Source: Streptomyces sp. HUAS MG91 (GTDB lineage: Bacteria > Actinomycetota > Actinomycetes > Streptomycetales > Streptomycetaceae). From it: a stretch of 64,000 nucleotides of DNA. The stretch is from assembly GCF_040529335.1 (NCBI RefSeq), contig NZ_CP159534.1, positions 7,254,001-7,318,000 of the forward strand, read 5' to 3'. Shown here piece after piece: positions 8,062 through 16,578 of this stretch. Under the pieces are notes generated by a model. The model did no database searches. It saw nothing but the letters and a program-made list of their open reading frames with translations, and had not been told where the DNA came from. A program made the translations under genes and the position numbers. The stretch's first letter is position 1. Each line of letters begins with the position of its first letter.

Positions 8062-9123
8062 TCAGCGCAGCACGTCCGCCAGATCGAACGACACCGGCTC
8101 CTCCAGCTGCGCGTACGTACAGCTCTCGGGCTCCCGGTCGGGGCGCCAGCGGCGGAAGCGGGCCGTGTGCCGGAAGCGCGCCCCGTTCTCCATGTGGTCG
8201 TAGGCGACCTCGCAGACGAGGTCCGGCCGCAGCGCCACCCACGACAGGTCCTTCTTGCCCGTCCAGCGGCTGGTCGCGCCCGGCATCCGCTTCGCCTCGT
8301 GGGCGGACTGGTCGCCCCAGGCCGCCCACGGATGCCCGGCGATGTCGTCCATGCGCAGCGGCTCCAGCTCGGCGACCAGCTCCGTGCGCCGCTTCATGGT
8401 GAAGGCCGCGCAGACCCCGACGTGCTGGAGGGCGCCCTGATCGTCGTAGAGGCCGAGAAGCAGGGAGCCGACGACCTGGCCGCTCTTGTGGAAGCGGTAT
8501 CCGGCGACCACGCAGTCCGCCGTCCGCTCGTGCTTGACCTTGATCATCAGGCGTTCGTCCTGGCGGTAGCGGAGCTCCGGCGACTTGGCCACGATGCCGT
8601 CCAGGCCCGCGCCCTCGAACTGCTCGAACCAGCGCCCCGCCAGTTCGGCGTCGGTCGTCGCGGGCGCCAGGTGCACGGGGGCGGAGGTGCCGGCCAAGGC
8701 CTCCTCCAGACGCCGTCTGCGCTCGGTCAGCGGAGCCTCGGTCAGCGACTCGTCGCCGAGCGCCAGCACGTCGAAGGCCACGAAGGAGGCCGGGGTGCGC
8801 TCGGCGAGGGTGCGCACCCGCGATTCCGCCGGGTGGATCCGCTCGCTCAGCGCGTCGAAGTCGAGCCGCCCGTCCCGCGCGATCACGATCTCCCCGTCGA
8901 GCACACAGCGCTCGGGCAGCCGCTCGGCGAGCGCCGCCACCAGCTCGGGAAAGTACCTGGTCAGCGACTTGGTGGTGCGGCTGGTCAGCTCGATCTCGGG
9001 GCCGTCGCGGAAGACGATCGCCCGGAAGCCGTCCCACTTGGCCTCGTAGTGCATCCCCGCCGGGATCCGCGCGGCGGACTTGGCGAGCATCGGCCGGACC
9101 GGCGGCATCACGGGAAGATCCAT
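8062..9123 (-). CDS. ATP-dependent DNA ligase (LigC type)
   Basis: This 353-residue two-domain ligase has the adenylation motif EAKWDGFRA with nucleophile Lys29, motif III-like FVAFDVLALGD, motif IV GLDGIVAKSPELRY and motif V LMIKVKHERTADCVVAG. An OB-fold C-terminus follows. It carries no polymerase or nuclease domain, so it resembles the stand-alone actinobacterial LigC group thought to seal breaks in end-joining or base-excision repair. The frame extends 10 codons further upstream, but MDLPVMPPVRPML is the natural N-terminus. It is divergent from a LigD-type polymerase gene, with 73 bases between the starts. Confidence 0.9.
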   Translation of the reverse strand: MDLPVMPPVRPMLAKSAARIPAGMHYEAKWDGFRAIVFRDGPEIELTSRTTKSLTRYFPELVAALAERLPERCVLDGEIVIARDGRLDFDALSERIHPAESRVRTLAERTPASFVAFDVLALGDESLTEAPLTERRRRLEEALAGTSAPVHLAPATTDAELAGRWFEQFEGAGLDGIVAKSPELRYRQDERLMIKVKHERTADCVVAGYRFHKSGQVVGSLLLGLYDDQGALQHVGVCAAFTMKRRTELVAELEPLRMDDIAGHPWAAWGDQSAHEAKRMPGATSRWTGKKDLSWVALRPDLVCEVAYDHMENGARFRHTARFRRWRPDREPESCTYAQLEEPVSFDLADVLR

Positions 9124-9196
9124 ACATCGATTCTGTCCCCTATGGTGACTCATCGCCCGGTATGCACACTGTGTCCGCTCGGCCTAGCGTGGGGCC

Positions 9197-10234
9197 ATGG
9201 GCAGCAAGGGCGCGGCAGTGGAGCTGGAGGCGGGCGGACGGACGGTGCGTCTGTCCAGCCCCGACAAGGTGTTCTTCCCGGACGCGGGCGCTTCGGGGAA
9301 GGGGTACACGAAGCTGGACCTCGCCCACTACTTCCTCGCGGTCGGCGACGGCATCGTGCGCGCACTGCGCGACCGCCCGACCACCCTGGAGCGCTACCCC
9401 GACGGCGTCACCGGCGAGTCCTTCTACCAGAAGCGCGCCGCGAAGAACCTGCCGGACTGGATCCCGACGGCCACCATCACCTTCCCGTCCGGGCGCACCG
9501 CCGACGAGATGTGCCCCACGGAGATCGCCGCCGTGGTGTGGGCCGCCCAGTACGGCACCCTCACCTTCCACCCCTGGCCCGTGCGCGGGGACGACCCCGA
9601 CCACCCCGACGAACTCCGCATCGACCTCGACCCGCAGCCCGGCACCGACTACGCCGACGCCGTGCACGCCGCCCGTGAACTGCGCGCCGTGCTGCACGAG
9701 TTCGGCGGGCTGCGTGGCTGGCCCAAGACCTCCGGCGGGCGCGGCCTGCACGTCTTCGTGCCCATCGAGCCGCGCTGGACCTTCACCGAGGTGCGGCGCG
9801 CCGCGATCGCCTGCGGCCGCGAACTGGAGCGCAGGATGCCGCGGTCCGTCACCACGGCCTGGTGGAAGGAGGAGCGCGGGGAACGCATCTTCGTCGACTT
9901 CAACCAGACGGCACGGGACCGCACCATCGCCTCCGCCTACTCGGTGCGCGCCCGCCCGAACGCCCCGGTCTCCGCCCCGCTGACCTGGGACGAGCTGGGC
10001 GACGCGCTGCCCCGCGACTTCGACATCGTCTCCATGCCCCGGCGGTACGCCGAGGTCGGCGACGTCCACGCGGACATGGACGCCGAGCGGCACTCCCTCG
10101 ACGCCCTCCTCGAACTCGCCGACCGGGACGAGAAGGACCGCGGCCTCGGCGACCTGCCGTACCCGCCCGAGTACCCGAAGATGCCGGGCGAGCCCAAGCG
10201 CGTACAGCCGAGCCGGGCCAGACACGAGGACTGA
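9197..10234 (+). CDS. LigD-type polymerase/primase (archaeo-eukaryotic primase fold)
   Basis: This 345-residue single-domain protein has the AEP primase motifs of LigD polymerase domains: IDLDP (Asp143/Asp145, metal binding), TSGGRGLHVFV (motif II) and FVDFNQTARD (motif III aspartate). DKVFFPD and the C-terminal PMPRRYAEVGDVH-like block are also typical of the family. Such enzymes fill gaps and add nucleotides during non-homologous end joining. Together with the divergent ligase it forms a split version of LigD; no Ku gene is present in the window. The ATG directly follows a short intergenic promoter region. Confidence 0.9.
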   Translation: MGSKGAAVELEAGGRTVRLSSPDKVFFPDAGASGKGYTKLDLAHYFLAVGDGIVRALRDRPTTLERYPDGVTGESFYQKRAAKNLPDWIPTATITFPSGRTADEMCPTEIAAVVWAAQYGTLTFHPWPVRGDDPDHPDELRIDLDPQPGTDYADAVHAARELRAVLHEFGGLRGWPKTSGGRGLHVFVPIEPRWTFTEVRRAAIACGRELERRMPRSVTTAWWKEERGERIFVDFNQTARDRTIASAYSVRARPNAPVSAPLTWDELGDALPRDFDIVSMPRRYAEVGDVHADMDAERHSLDALLELADRDEKDRGLGDLPYPPEYPKMPGEPKRVQPSRARHED

Positions 10235-10261
10235 CCCGGCTCAGCTCAATTCACCTGTCCT

Positions 10262-12475
10262 CTAAGGGAGTTCCTTCACGCGGATGTCCCGGTACGAGAT
10301 GACGTCCGAGGTGCTGTGCACCTGGAGCCCGACGTAGCCGGAGGAGTACCGCCGGCCGTCCGTGCCCGGGTCGTCGCCCCGCGGGGGCTCGAAGACCTGG
10401 CCACCGGTGTTGTCGAACTCGTTGATCAGCACACCGTTGCGGTAGATCGAGAAGTGCTGGTCCACCACCTTCACCTCGTAGTCGTTCCACGTGCCCTTCT
10501 GGGTGACGCCCGCTCCCGCGAGGCCGACCCGGTCGAAGCCGTAGACCGAACCGGTCTTGTACATGTCGCCGTCGGGCCGGTCGAGCACCTGGATCTCGTG
10601 CCCGTACTTGATGGCGACCCACTCCGGGTTCGGCTCCTCGGGGTTGTCGTGCACCCACGGGAAGCGCACGAACACACCGCCGTTGGCGTTGCCCGTGCCC
10701 GGCGCGTCGTCACGCCACTGGAGCTTCAGCGAGAAGTTCCCGTACTTGCGCTGCGGGAACCAGAGCATGCCCATGCCGTCGACGTCCGTACGGCTGGTGA
10801 TCGAGCCGTCGGCGTTCAGCGCGAACTTCCCGCCGCCGACCTGCTCCCACTTGTCGAACTGCGCCTGCGTGCCGTCCAGGATCTTGGTGTAGCCCTCGGT
10901 CTGGCCGGGCCTTCCGATCGGGGACGCCTTCGCCGCCTTGTTGATCTTGTTGTACTCGCGCTGGTCGACGACGCCTTCCTTCAGGAGCTTGTCGGTCACC
11001 GTCTTCACGTGCTTCACGAAGAGGGCGTGCGACGTCCACTCCTTCTCGTCCTCGATCAACTCACCGATCCGGCAACGGTTGTTGGTGACCCGGTTCGGGA
11101 TGCCCGTGTCGGCCGTGCCGACGAACACCGTCGACCGCTCGTCGTACTCCGGGCAGTCGGGCGCCGGCACTCCGCCGCCCGATGCGACCGCGAACACGAA
11201 GGTCTGCGCCGCGGCGGTGTTGCCCGCCTTGTCGCTCGCCCGGTACGCGACCGAGTGCGCGCCCACCCGGTCCACCACGACCGGCGCGGTGTACGCGAGG
11301 TAGGGCCCGCCGTCGAGCGAGTACTCGACCTTGTCGACGCCGGAGTCGTCGTCCGTCGCCGTCACCGTCAGCTTCACCTTGTTGACGTAGGCGCCGTCGG
11401 AGTTCTTGTCGCCCGCGACCGCGAGGGACACGCTCGGCGGGGTGGTGTCCTGCGCGGGCGGGGCGACGACCGTGAAGTCGACGGACTTCTCCGCCGCCCG
11501 GTTGCCCGCCTTGTCGGTCGCCCGGTAGCGCACCGTGTAGGCGCCCGGGTCGTGCACCATCACCGGCGCGGTGTACGGCTGCCAGGCGCCGTCCGCACCG
11601 ACCGCGTACTCGATGGTGTTGACGCCGGACCCGGTGTCGGACGCGGTCACGGTGACCGTCGCCATCCCCAGGTAGGCACCGTCGGCGTCCTTGTCGCCGG
11701 TCACCGTCGCCGAGGTCTCCGGAGCCGTGGTGTCGTCCGTGGGCGGCGCCACCACCGTGAACTCCAGGGACTTCTCGGCGGCGGTGTTGCCCGCCTTGTC
11801 CGTCGCCCGGTACTTCAGGGTGTGCGCGCCGACCTGGTCGACGACGACGGCCGCCGTGTACGGCGTGTAGGCACCCTTGTCGAGGGCGTACTCGATCCGG
11901 TCGACGCCCGAGCCGGCGTCCGTCGCCGACACGGTCACCGACGCCGAACCGACGAACGCGCCGTCGGCGTTGGTCTGCCCCTCGGCCTTCGCCGAGGTCT
12001 CCGGCGCGGTGGTGTCGTCACCGCCGCCACCACCGTCCGTCACCGTCAGCACACCCGTCATGCTGGTGTGGCCGGGAATCGTGCAGTGGTAGCGGTACTT
12101 GCCGGGGGAGAGGGTGACCTCCACCGAGTGCTTGCCGCCCTGGTCGTCGTTGGGGTTGGCCATGATGTTGACCGGCACGTCGTTGTTGTACTCGGGATCC
12201 GACACGTCGAAGGTCAACGTGTGCGGCATCCCCGTGGTGTTGCCGGTCGCCGCGCTGTTCTCGAAGACGATCGTCGCCTTGCCCGCGACCGCGGTCTCCG
12301 GCACCGACGCGTACTTCGTGATGTCGTCGCCCGCCGTCCACGTCAGCACCTGCTCGGCCGCCGCGCCCGACGGCTCCGGCTGGCTGTACGCGGCCTGGGT
12401 GCCGCCGAGCCCGAGGAGCAGCAGGAGCGCCGCGAGCAGCGCGATCACATGTCTGGGCCGTTCTCGTGTGCGCAT
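10262..12475 (-). CDS. Secreted cupredoxin - triple Ig-like - 3-keto-disaccharide hydrolase (DUF1080) protein
   Basis: This 737-residue exported multidomain protein has a signal peptide at 1-30. Residues about 40-146 form a plastocyanin-like domain with a type-1 copper set: His85 (MPHTLTF), Cys131, His136 and Met139 (YHCTIPGHTSM). After a Gly-rich linker come three repeats of about 95 residues (near 155-242, 246-337 and 345-430), each with TVxATDxxSGVDxxEYxxD and YRATDKAGN motifs. These are Ig-like modules as in OmpL47-type or bacterial surface proteins. Residues about 440-737 resemble DUF1080, a concanavalin-like fold now known as 3-keto-disaccharide hydrolase. The gene starts 3 bases after the stop of the ThuA/dehydrogenase gene and is co-transcribed with it. 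Confidence 0.87.
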   Translation of the reverse strand: MRTRERPRHVIALLAALLLLLGLGGTQAAYSQPEPSGAAAEQVLTWTAGDDITKYASVPETAVAGKATIVFENSAATGNTTGMPHTLTFDVSDPEYNNDVPVNIMANPNDDQGGKHSVEVTLSPGKYRYHCTIPGHTSMTGVLTVTDGGGGGDDTTAPETSAKAEGQTNADGAFVGSASVTVSATDAGSGVDRIEYALDKGAYTPYTAAVVVDQVGAHTLKYRATDKAGNTAAEKSLEFTVVAPPTDDTTAPETSATVTGDKDADGAYLGMATVTVTASDTGSGVNTIEYAVGADGAWQPYTAPVMVHDPGAYTVRYRATDKAGNRAAEKSVDFTVVAPPAQDTTPPSVSLAVAGDKNSDGAYVNKVKLTVTATDDDSGVDKVEYSLDGGPYLAYTAPVVVDRVGAHSVAYRASDKAGNTAAAQTFVFAVASGGGVPAPDCPEYDERSTVFVGTADTGIPNRVTNNRCRIGELIEDEKEWTSHALFVKHVKTVTDKLLKEGVVDQREYNKINKAAKASPIGRPGQTEGYTKILDGTQAQFDKWEQVGGGKFALNADGSITSRTDVDGMGMLWFPQRKYGNFSLKLQWRDDAPGTGNANGGVFVRFPWVHDNPEEPNPEWVAIKYGHEIQVLDRPDGDMYKTGSVYGFDRVGLAGAGVTQKGTWNDYEVKVVDQHFSIYRNGVLINEFDNTGGQVFEPPRGDDPGTDGRRYSSGYVGLQVHSTSDVISYRDIRVKELP

Positions 12476-12478
12476 GGG

Positions 12479-15004
12479 TCAGCCCTTCCTGGCCAGCTGA
12501 TCGGCCGCCGGAGTCGGTCCGCCACCGGTGTACGTGACCTTCCACAGCGCCGACTTGGAGTCGGAGGTGAAGAAGCCGCGCCCGTAGTCGAGGACGTACA
12601 GCGCACCGTCGGGACCGAACTTCCAGTCCATGAGGTTCTTGATGCCGTCGTTCCCGACCGGGACGATCTTCTTCAGCGACTCGGAGTGCACGGGAAGCCC
12701 GCCGTCGCCCTGGGTGGCGGGATCCATCACGACCGCGTTGCGCGGCTGGTCGGAGTCGTAGAAGTCACCGACGAACCACTTGCCGTCCCAGTAGCCCGGC
12801 CATTTGTCGGCGTTCGGGATCGACGCGTCGTAGCGGTACACCGGCCCGTCCATGGCCGCCTGGCCGCCGCCCTTCAGCCACGGCAGCAGATAGGTGGCCT
12901 CGTCCTTCTTGTAGGACGGGACGCCCTTGGCGTCGCGCGGGTAGTCCGGGGCGCCGCCCTGCGGCGAGTACCAGATGTTGTTCCCGGTGACCGGCGGCAG
13001 ATTGACGAGACCGTCGTTGTTCGGCGACTCGTTCTTCGGGTGGTCGCAGTCGTACCAGCCCAGCGGCTTGCTCGGGTCCGGCAGATTGCGGTCGCGGTAG
13101 GGCTGCTTGTTGCCCATGCAGTACGGCCAGCCGCGGTTCGACGCCTTGGTGATCACGGCGAACGTGTCGTACTTCGCCGGCCCCCAGGTCGTCGACGGCT
13201 CACCGGCGTCCGGCCCGACCCAGCCCGCGTAGAGCGTGTCGGTCTTCTTGTCGATCGAGATGCGCGCCGGGTTGCGGACGCCCATCACATAGATCTCGCC
13301 GCGCGTCTTGCCGCCGCCCTCGGCCGTCTCCTTGCCGGTGAAGAGGTTCCCCTCCGGCAGGGTGTACGTGCCGTCGGCCTCCGGGTGGATGCGCAGGATC
13401 TTGCCGTTGAGGTTGTGGGTGTTGCCCGCCGTGCGGCGCGCGTCCGCGAACGAGACGCCCTTGTAGTTCGGCTGCGGGTTGTTGCCCGAGTAACCGTCGC
13501 TGAACTGCGAGGAGTTGTTGTCACCGGTCGCGATGTACAGGTTCCCCTTGGAGTCCCAGGCCATCCCGCCACCGGCGTGGCAGCAACTGTGCACCTGCAC
13601 CGGCCACTTGAGCAGCACCTTCTCACTGCTCAGGTCCAGCTTGTTCGTGGTCAGGTCGAGCGTGAACCGGGACACCCGGCGCTCGGCGATCTGCTTGTCC
13701 CGGTCGAGCTGCGAGTGGGGCGTGTAGTGCAGGTACACCCACCCGTTCTGCTCGAACTTCGGGTCCAGCTCGATGCCGAGCAGTCCCTCCTCGACCTTCA
13801 CCAGCTCGTCGCCGCCGCCCTTGTTGCCGAAGATCGTCAACTCCCCGGCGAGCGTTACCTTCTTGGTCTTCGGGTCGTAGACGTGGATCTGCCCCTTGCC
13901 CTTGCCGACGTCGGGGTCGTTCCAGTCGGTGACGACCGGCTGCGAGGAGTCCGCGCCGCCGCGGCCGATGTACAGGATCCGTCCGTCGGGCGCGCTCACC
14001 AGGCCGTGCGGCTCGCCGATCTGGTCGTTCTGCCCCGGCTGGTTGGCCTGGGTCAGCCGCTCGGCCTTGTAGTTGCCGTTGATCGTCGCCTTGCAGTCGG
14101 CGCGCACGAGCCGCGTCGTCCACAGCAGCGCCCCGCGCAGATGGTCCCGGAAGTCCGCCTCGTCGTAGGAGGAGGCCGTCCCGCCCATGCCGGTGTAGAA
14201 GGACCGGCCGCCGTCGTAGTCGCGGCACCAACTCACCGGGTGGTCACCGCCGTTGGCGCCGTCGCCCGGCTTGTACGTCGACTCGCGCACCCGGGCCACC
14301 GTGTGCACGTCGCCGGACGGGTTCTTCACCCAGTTCAGCCACTGGTCGGGCCGCTTCCACTGCACCGGCAGGTCCTTCGTCGCCGGGTGCTGCCGGTCGC
14401 CGACCTCGACGGTGGCCCGCTGCACGCCGGTCGGCGACGAGGCGGCGGGCCGGGCGCCCACGAGCCCCGTGAACCAGTCGGAGTACGGCTCGGCACGCGC
14501 CGCGTCATGGATGCCGACGAAACCGCCGCCGGCCTCCATGTAGGCCTCGAGGCCCGCCTCCTGGTCCGGGTCGAGGACGTCCCCGCCGCCGGTCAGGAAC
14601 ACCACGGAGTTGAAGCGCCCCATCTTGGTGCCGTTCGTGAAGACGGAGGCGTCGTCGGTCGCGGTGACGGTGAACCGCTGCCCGGCCGGGCCGGACTGGC
14701 CGATCTTCTCGATCGCCTCGATGCCCGCGTTGACCACGGGCGACTCGTCGCCGCCCGCCGCGGACCCGTAGAACAGCAGGACCCGCACCGTGGCACCGCC
14801 GGGCGGCGACTTGACGGACATCGTTGTCACGGGCCCAGCCGGGTCCGGTTGCGCACTCGCGGTCGGCATGGCCAGCAGTCCCGCGGCGAGCGCTCCGGCC
14901 GCGACACCTCCGGCCAGGATCCGGGCGCGTCTGCGCCTGCTCGCTCTGAACTCTCGTACGGGCAATGGTGTTTGAGGCGGTATGCGCCGCATGTGTTCAC
15001 TCAC
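12479..15004 (-). CDS. Secreted ThuA-like / glucose-sorbosone dehydrogenase-like fusion
   Basis: The N-terminus has an Arg-rich region (ASRRRRARIL) and a hydrophobic stretch ending ASA-QP near residue 51, so export is expected, possibly by Tat. Residues about 73-300 are ThuA-like (VRVLLFYGS, VVFLTGGGDVLD, GGGFVGIHDAAR, SFYTGMGG); this fold is linked to keto-sugar metabolism. Residues about 312-830 form a six-bladed propeller of the GSDH/PQQ-dependent sugar dehydrogenase family (GEPHGLVSAPDGRILYIGRG, EEGLLGIELDPKFEQNGWVY, GGGMAWDSKGNLYIATGDN). GTG at 15004 and ATG at 14992 are both possible starts. The partner gene downstream carries cupredoxin and keto-disaccharide hydrolase domains, which suggests extracellular sugar oxidation. 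A small laccase gene is divergent. Confidence 0.87.
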   Translation of the reverse strand: MSEHMRRIPPQTPLPVREFRASRRRRARILAGGVAAGALAAGLLAMPTASAQPDPAGPVTTMSVKSPPGGATVRVLLFYGSAAGGDESPVVNAGIEAIEKIGQSGPAGQRFTVTATDDASVFTNGTKMGRFNSVVFLTGGGDVLDPDQEAGLEAYMEAGGGFVGIHDAARAEPYSDWFTGLVGARPAASSPTGVQRATVEVGDRQHPATKDLPVQWKRPDQWLNWVKNPSGDVHTVARVRESTYKPGDGANGGDHPVSWCRDYDGGRSFYTGMGGTASSYDEADFRDHLRGALLWTTRLVRADCKATINGNYKAERLTQANQPGQNDQIGEPHGLVSAPDGRILYIGRGGADSSQPVVTDWNDPDVGKGKGQIHVYDPKTKKVTLAGELTIFGNKGGGDELVKVEEGLLGIELDPKFEQNGWVYLHYTPHSQLDRDKQIAERRVSRFTLDLTTNKLDLSSEKVLLKWPVQVHSCCHAGGGMAWDSKGNLYIATGDNNSSQFSDGYSGNNPQPNYKGVSFADARRTAGNTHNLNGKILRIHPEADGTYTLPEGNLFTGKETAEGGGKTRGEIYVMGVRNPARISIDKKTDTLYAGWVGPDAGEPSTTWGPAKYDTFAVITKASNRGWPYCMGNKQPYRDRNLPDPSKPLGWYDCDHPKNESPNNDGLVNLPPVTGNNIWYSPQGGAPDYPRDAKGVPSYKKDEATYLLPWLKGGGQAAMDGPVYRYDASIPNADKWPGYWDGKWFVGDFYDSDQPRNAVVMDPATQGDGGLPVHSESLKKIVPVGNDGIKNLMDWKFGPDGALYVLDYGRGFFTSDSKSALWKVTYTGGGPTPAADQLARKG

Positions 15005-15113
15005 CCCTCGTCGGGCACAGCAACAGCGCCGTGAAAGCTAGACCTCTTTTCGTGGCGCGCCAATAGGTATGACCGCAATGGCACGAACTTTGTCCTGAGT
15101 GTGGATAAACGAA

Positions 15114-15134
15114 GATCACCTGGCTACGGTGATC
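15114..15134. promoter_or_regulatory. Perfect inverted repeat in the dehydrogenase/laccase divergent region
   Basis: GATCACC and GGTGATC are perfect 7-base arms separated by 7 bases (TGGCTAC). The repeat lies 110 bases upstream of the GTG at 15004 and 53 bases before the laccase start. Size and symmetry fit a GntR- or TetR-type operator; the regulator is unknown. Confidence 0.5.
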
Positions 15135-15186
15135 GGCGCGATGCTCTGAGTGACGTGAATGCCGGTACGAGGCTGGGGAGTTGGCC

Positions 15187-16200
15187 GTGACGGAACACGA
15201 AGAGGCGAACCGGGCGAGCGAGAGCGACCGGCGTGCGCTGAGCCGCCGCATGCTCATCGGCGGCGCGGTGGCCGCGACGGCCGGGGTGACATCGTTGTCG
15301 ATCGGCGCCTCGGCGCCGCCCGCCGCCGGGGCCGACACCCCGCCGCGCACCGCCCCCGCGGGCGGCGAGGTCAGACGGATCAAGATGTACGCGGAGAAGC
15401 TGGCCGACGGACAGCTCGGCTACGGCTTCGAGAAGGGCAAGGCGTCGGTCCCGGGACCGCTGATCGAGCTCAACGAGGGCGACACCCTGCACATCGAGTT
15501 CGAGAACCTCACGGACGTGGACGCGAGTCTGCACGTGCACGGCATGGACTACGAGATCTCCAGCGACGGCACGCGGATGAACCGCAGCCACGTCGAGCCC
15601 GGCGGGACCCGCACCTACACCTGGCGCACCCACGCGCCGGGCCGCCGCAAGGACGGCACCTGGCGCTCCGGCACCGCGGGCTACTGGCACTACCACGACC
15701 ACGTCGTGGGCACCGACCACGGCACTGGCGGCATCAAGAAGGGCCTCTACGGCCCGGTGATCGTGCGCCGCAAGGGCGACATCCTGCCCGACCCCGGCAA
15801 GACCTTCACGATCGTCTTCAACGACATGACGATCAACAACAAGGCCGCGCACGAGGCGCCGACCTTCGAGGCCACGGTGGGCGACCGGGTCGAGATCGTG
15901 ATGATCACGCACGGCGAGTACTACCACACGTTCCACATGCACGGTCACCGCTGGGCGGACAACCGCACCGGCATGCTCACCGGCCCCGACGACCCCACCC
16001 AGGTCCTCGACAACAAGATCGTCGGCCCGGCGGACTCGTTCGGGTTCCAGATCATCGCGGGGGAGGGGGTGGGCGCCGGCGCGTGGATGTACCACTGCCA
16101 TGTGCAGAGCCACTCGGACATGGGGATGGCCGGGCTGTTCCTGGTGAAGAAGGCGGACGGGTCGATACCGGCCTACGACGACCCGCATCACCATGCGTGA
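15187..16200 (+). CDS. Small two-domain laccase (SLAC-type multicopper oxidase), Tat-exported
   Basis: This 337-residue protein carries all copper motifs: HVHG (117-120), HYHDH (168-172), HTFHMHGH (247-254) and [12 protein letters not shown] (303-314) with the type-1 Cys304 and Met314. Two cupredoxin domains rather than three, plus a Tat signal ([16 protein letters not shown]), place it with S. coelicolor SLAC and the EpoA group, which are homotrimeric. These enzymes oxidise phenols using oxygen. The GTG at 15187 has GGGGAG 6 bases upstream. It is divergent from the sugar-dehydrogenase operon and not far from pca genes that can use lignin-derived protocatechuate. Confidence 0.93.
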   Translation: MTEHEEANRASESDRRALSRRMLIGGAVAATAGVTSLSIGASAPPAAGADTPPRTAPAGGEVRRIKMYAEKLADGQLGYGFEKGKASVPGPLIELNEGDTLHIEFENLTDVDASLHVHGMDYEISSDGTRMNRSHVEPGGTRTYTWRTHAPGRRKDGTWRSGTAGYWHYHDHVVGTDHGTGGIKKGLYGPVIVRRKGDILPDPGKTFTIVFNDMTINNKAAHEAPTFEATVGDRVEIVMITHGEYYHTFHMHGHRWADNRTGMLTGPDDPTQVLDNKIVGPADSFGFQIIAGEGVGAGAWMYHCHVQSHSDMGMAGLFLVKKADGSIPAYDDPHHHA

Positions 16201-16239
16201 GGGGGCGTCCGGCAGCCCGGGCCGCGTACCCTCGGCGGC

Positions 16240-16568
16240 ATGCCTCGCCGGGCCAGGAAGCCCCGCCGACTGGTCGCCGACGGGCGCGTGTACCTGTGGA
16301 CGCTGCGCCACGCCGCTGCTCGACGTGGTGCCGGCCGGCGGGTGAGGGAGCGCCGCCCGGGAGGTATCGGCCGGGACCGGCGGCGGAGGTGATGCGCAGC
16401 GGGCCGCCGGTGCCGGACGGTTGCGGGGTCAGGGTCGGGATCTCGTGGCAGTCCCCGGACCGGCCGCCGTCGTCCTTCCGGCGGCGGATCCGGGGGCCCG
16501 TGGCGCTCGACGGCTGGTGCCTGCTGGAGGCGGCGGCCGCCGCGCGCGCCGGTTCCGAGGGCCCGTAG
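16240..16568 (+). pseudogene. Probable frameshifted remnant of a small basic Streptomyces protein
   Basis: An ATG at 16240 opens MPRRARKPRRLVADGRVYLW, which looks like the N-terminus of a conserved small basic streptomycete protein as I remember it. The frame then becomes low-complexity Arg/Gly and stops at 16390. A different frame downstream gives RGPVALDGWCLLEAAAAAR and stops at 16568, resembling a C-terminal part. The simplest reading is an indel or deletion in an old gene. It fills most of the 378-base gap between the laccase and the amidohydrolase; I see nothing else in that gap. Confidence 0.35.
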
Positions 16569-16578
16569 CGCAGGCGAC

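Noticed and set aside
10316..15034. A very long open frame on the plus strand opposite the secreted cupredoxin and dehydrogenase genes
   Set aside because: It mirrors the GC-rich codons of the two real minus-strand genes, has no recognisable domains and is rich in Arg/Val/Gly as expected for an antisense shadow.
15181..15186. TTG start for the small laccase
   Set aside because: GGGGAG would directly touch the TTG; the GTG at 15187 has proper spacing.
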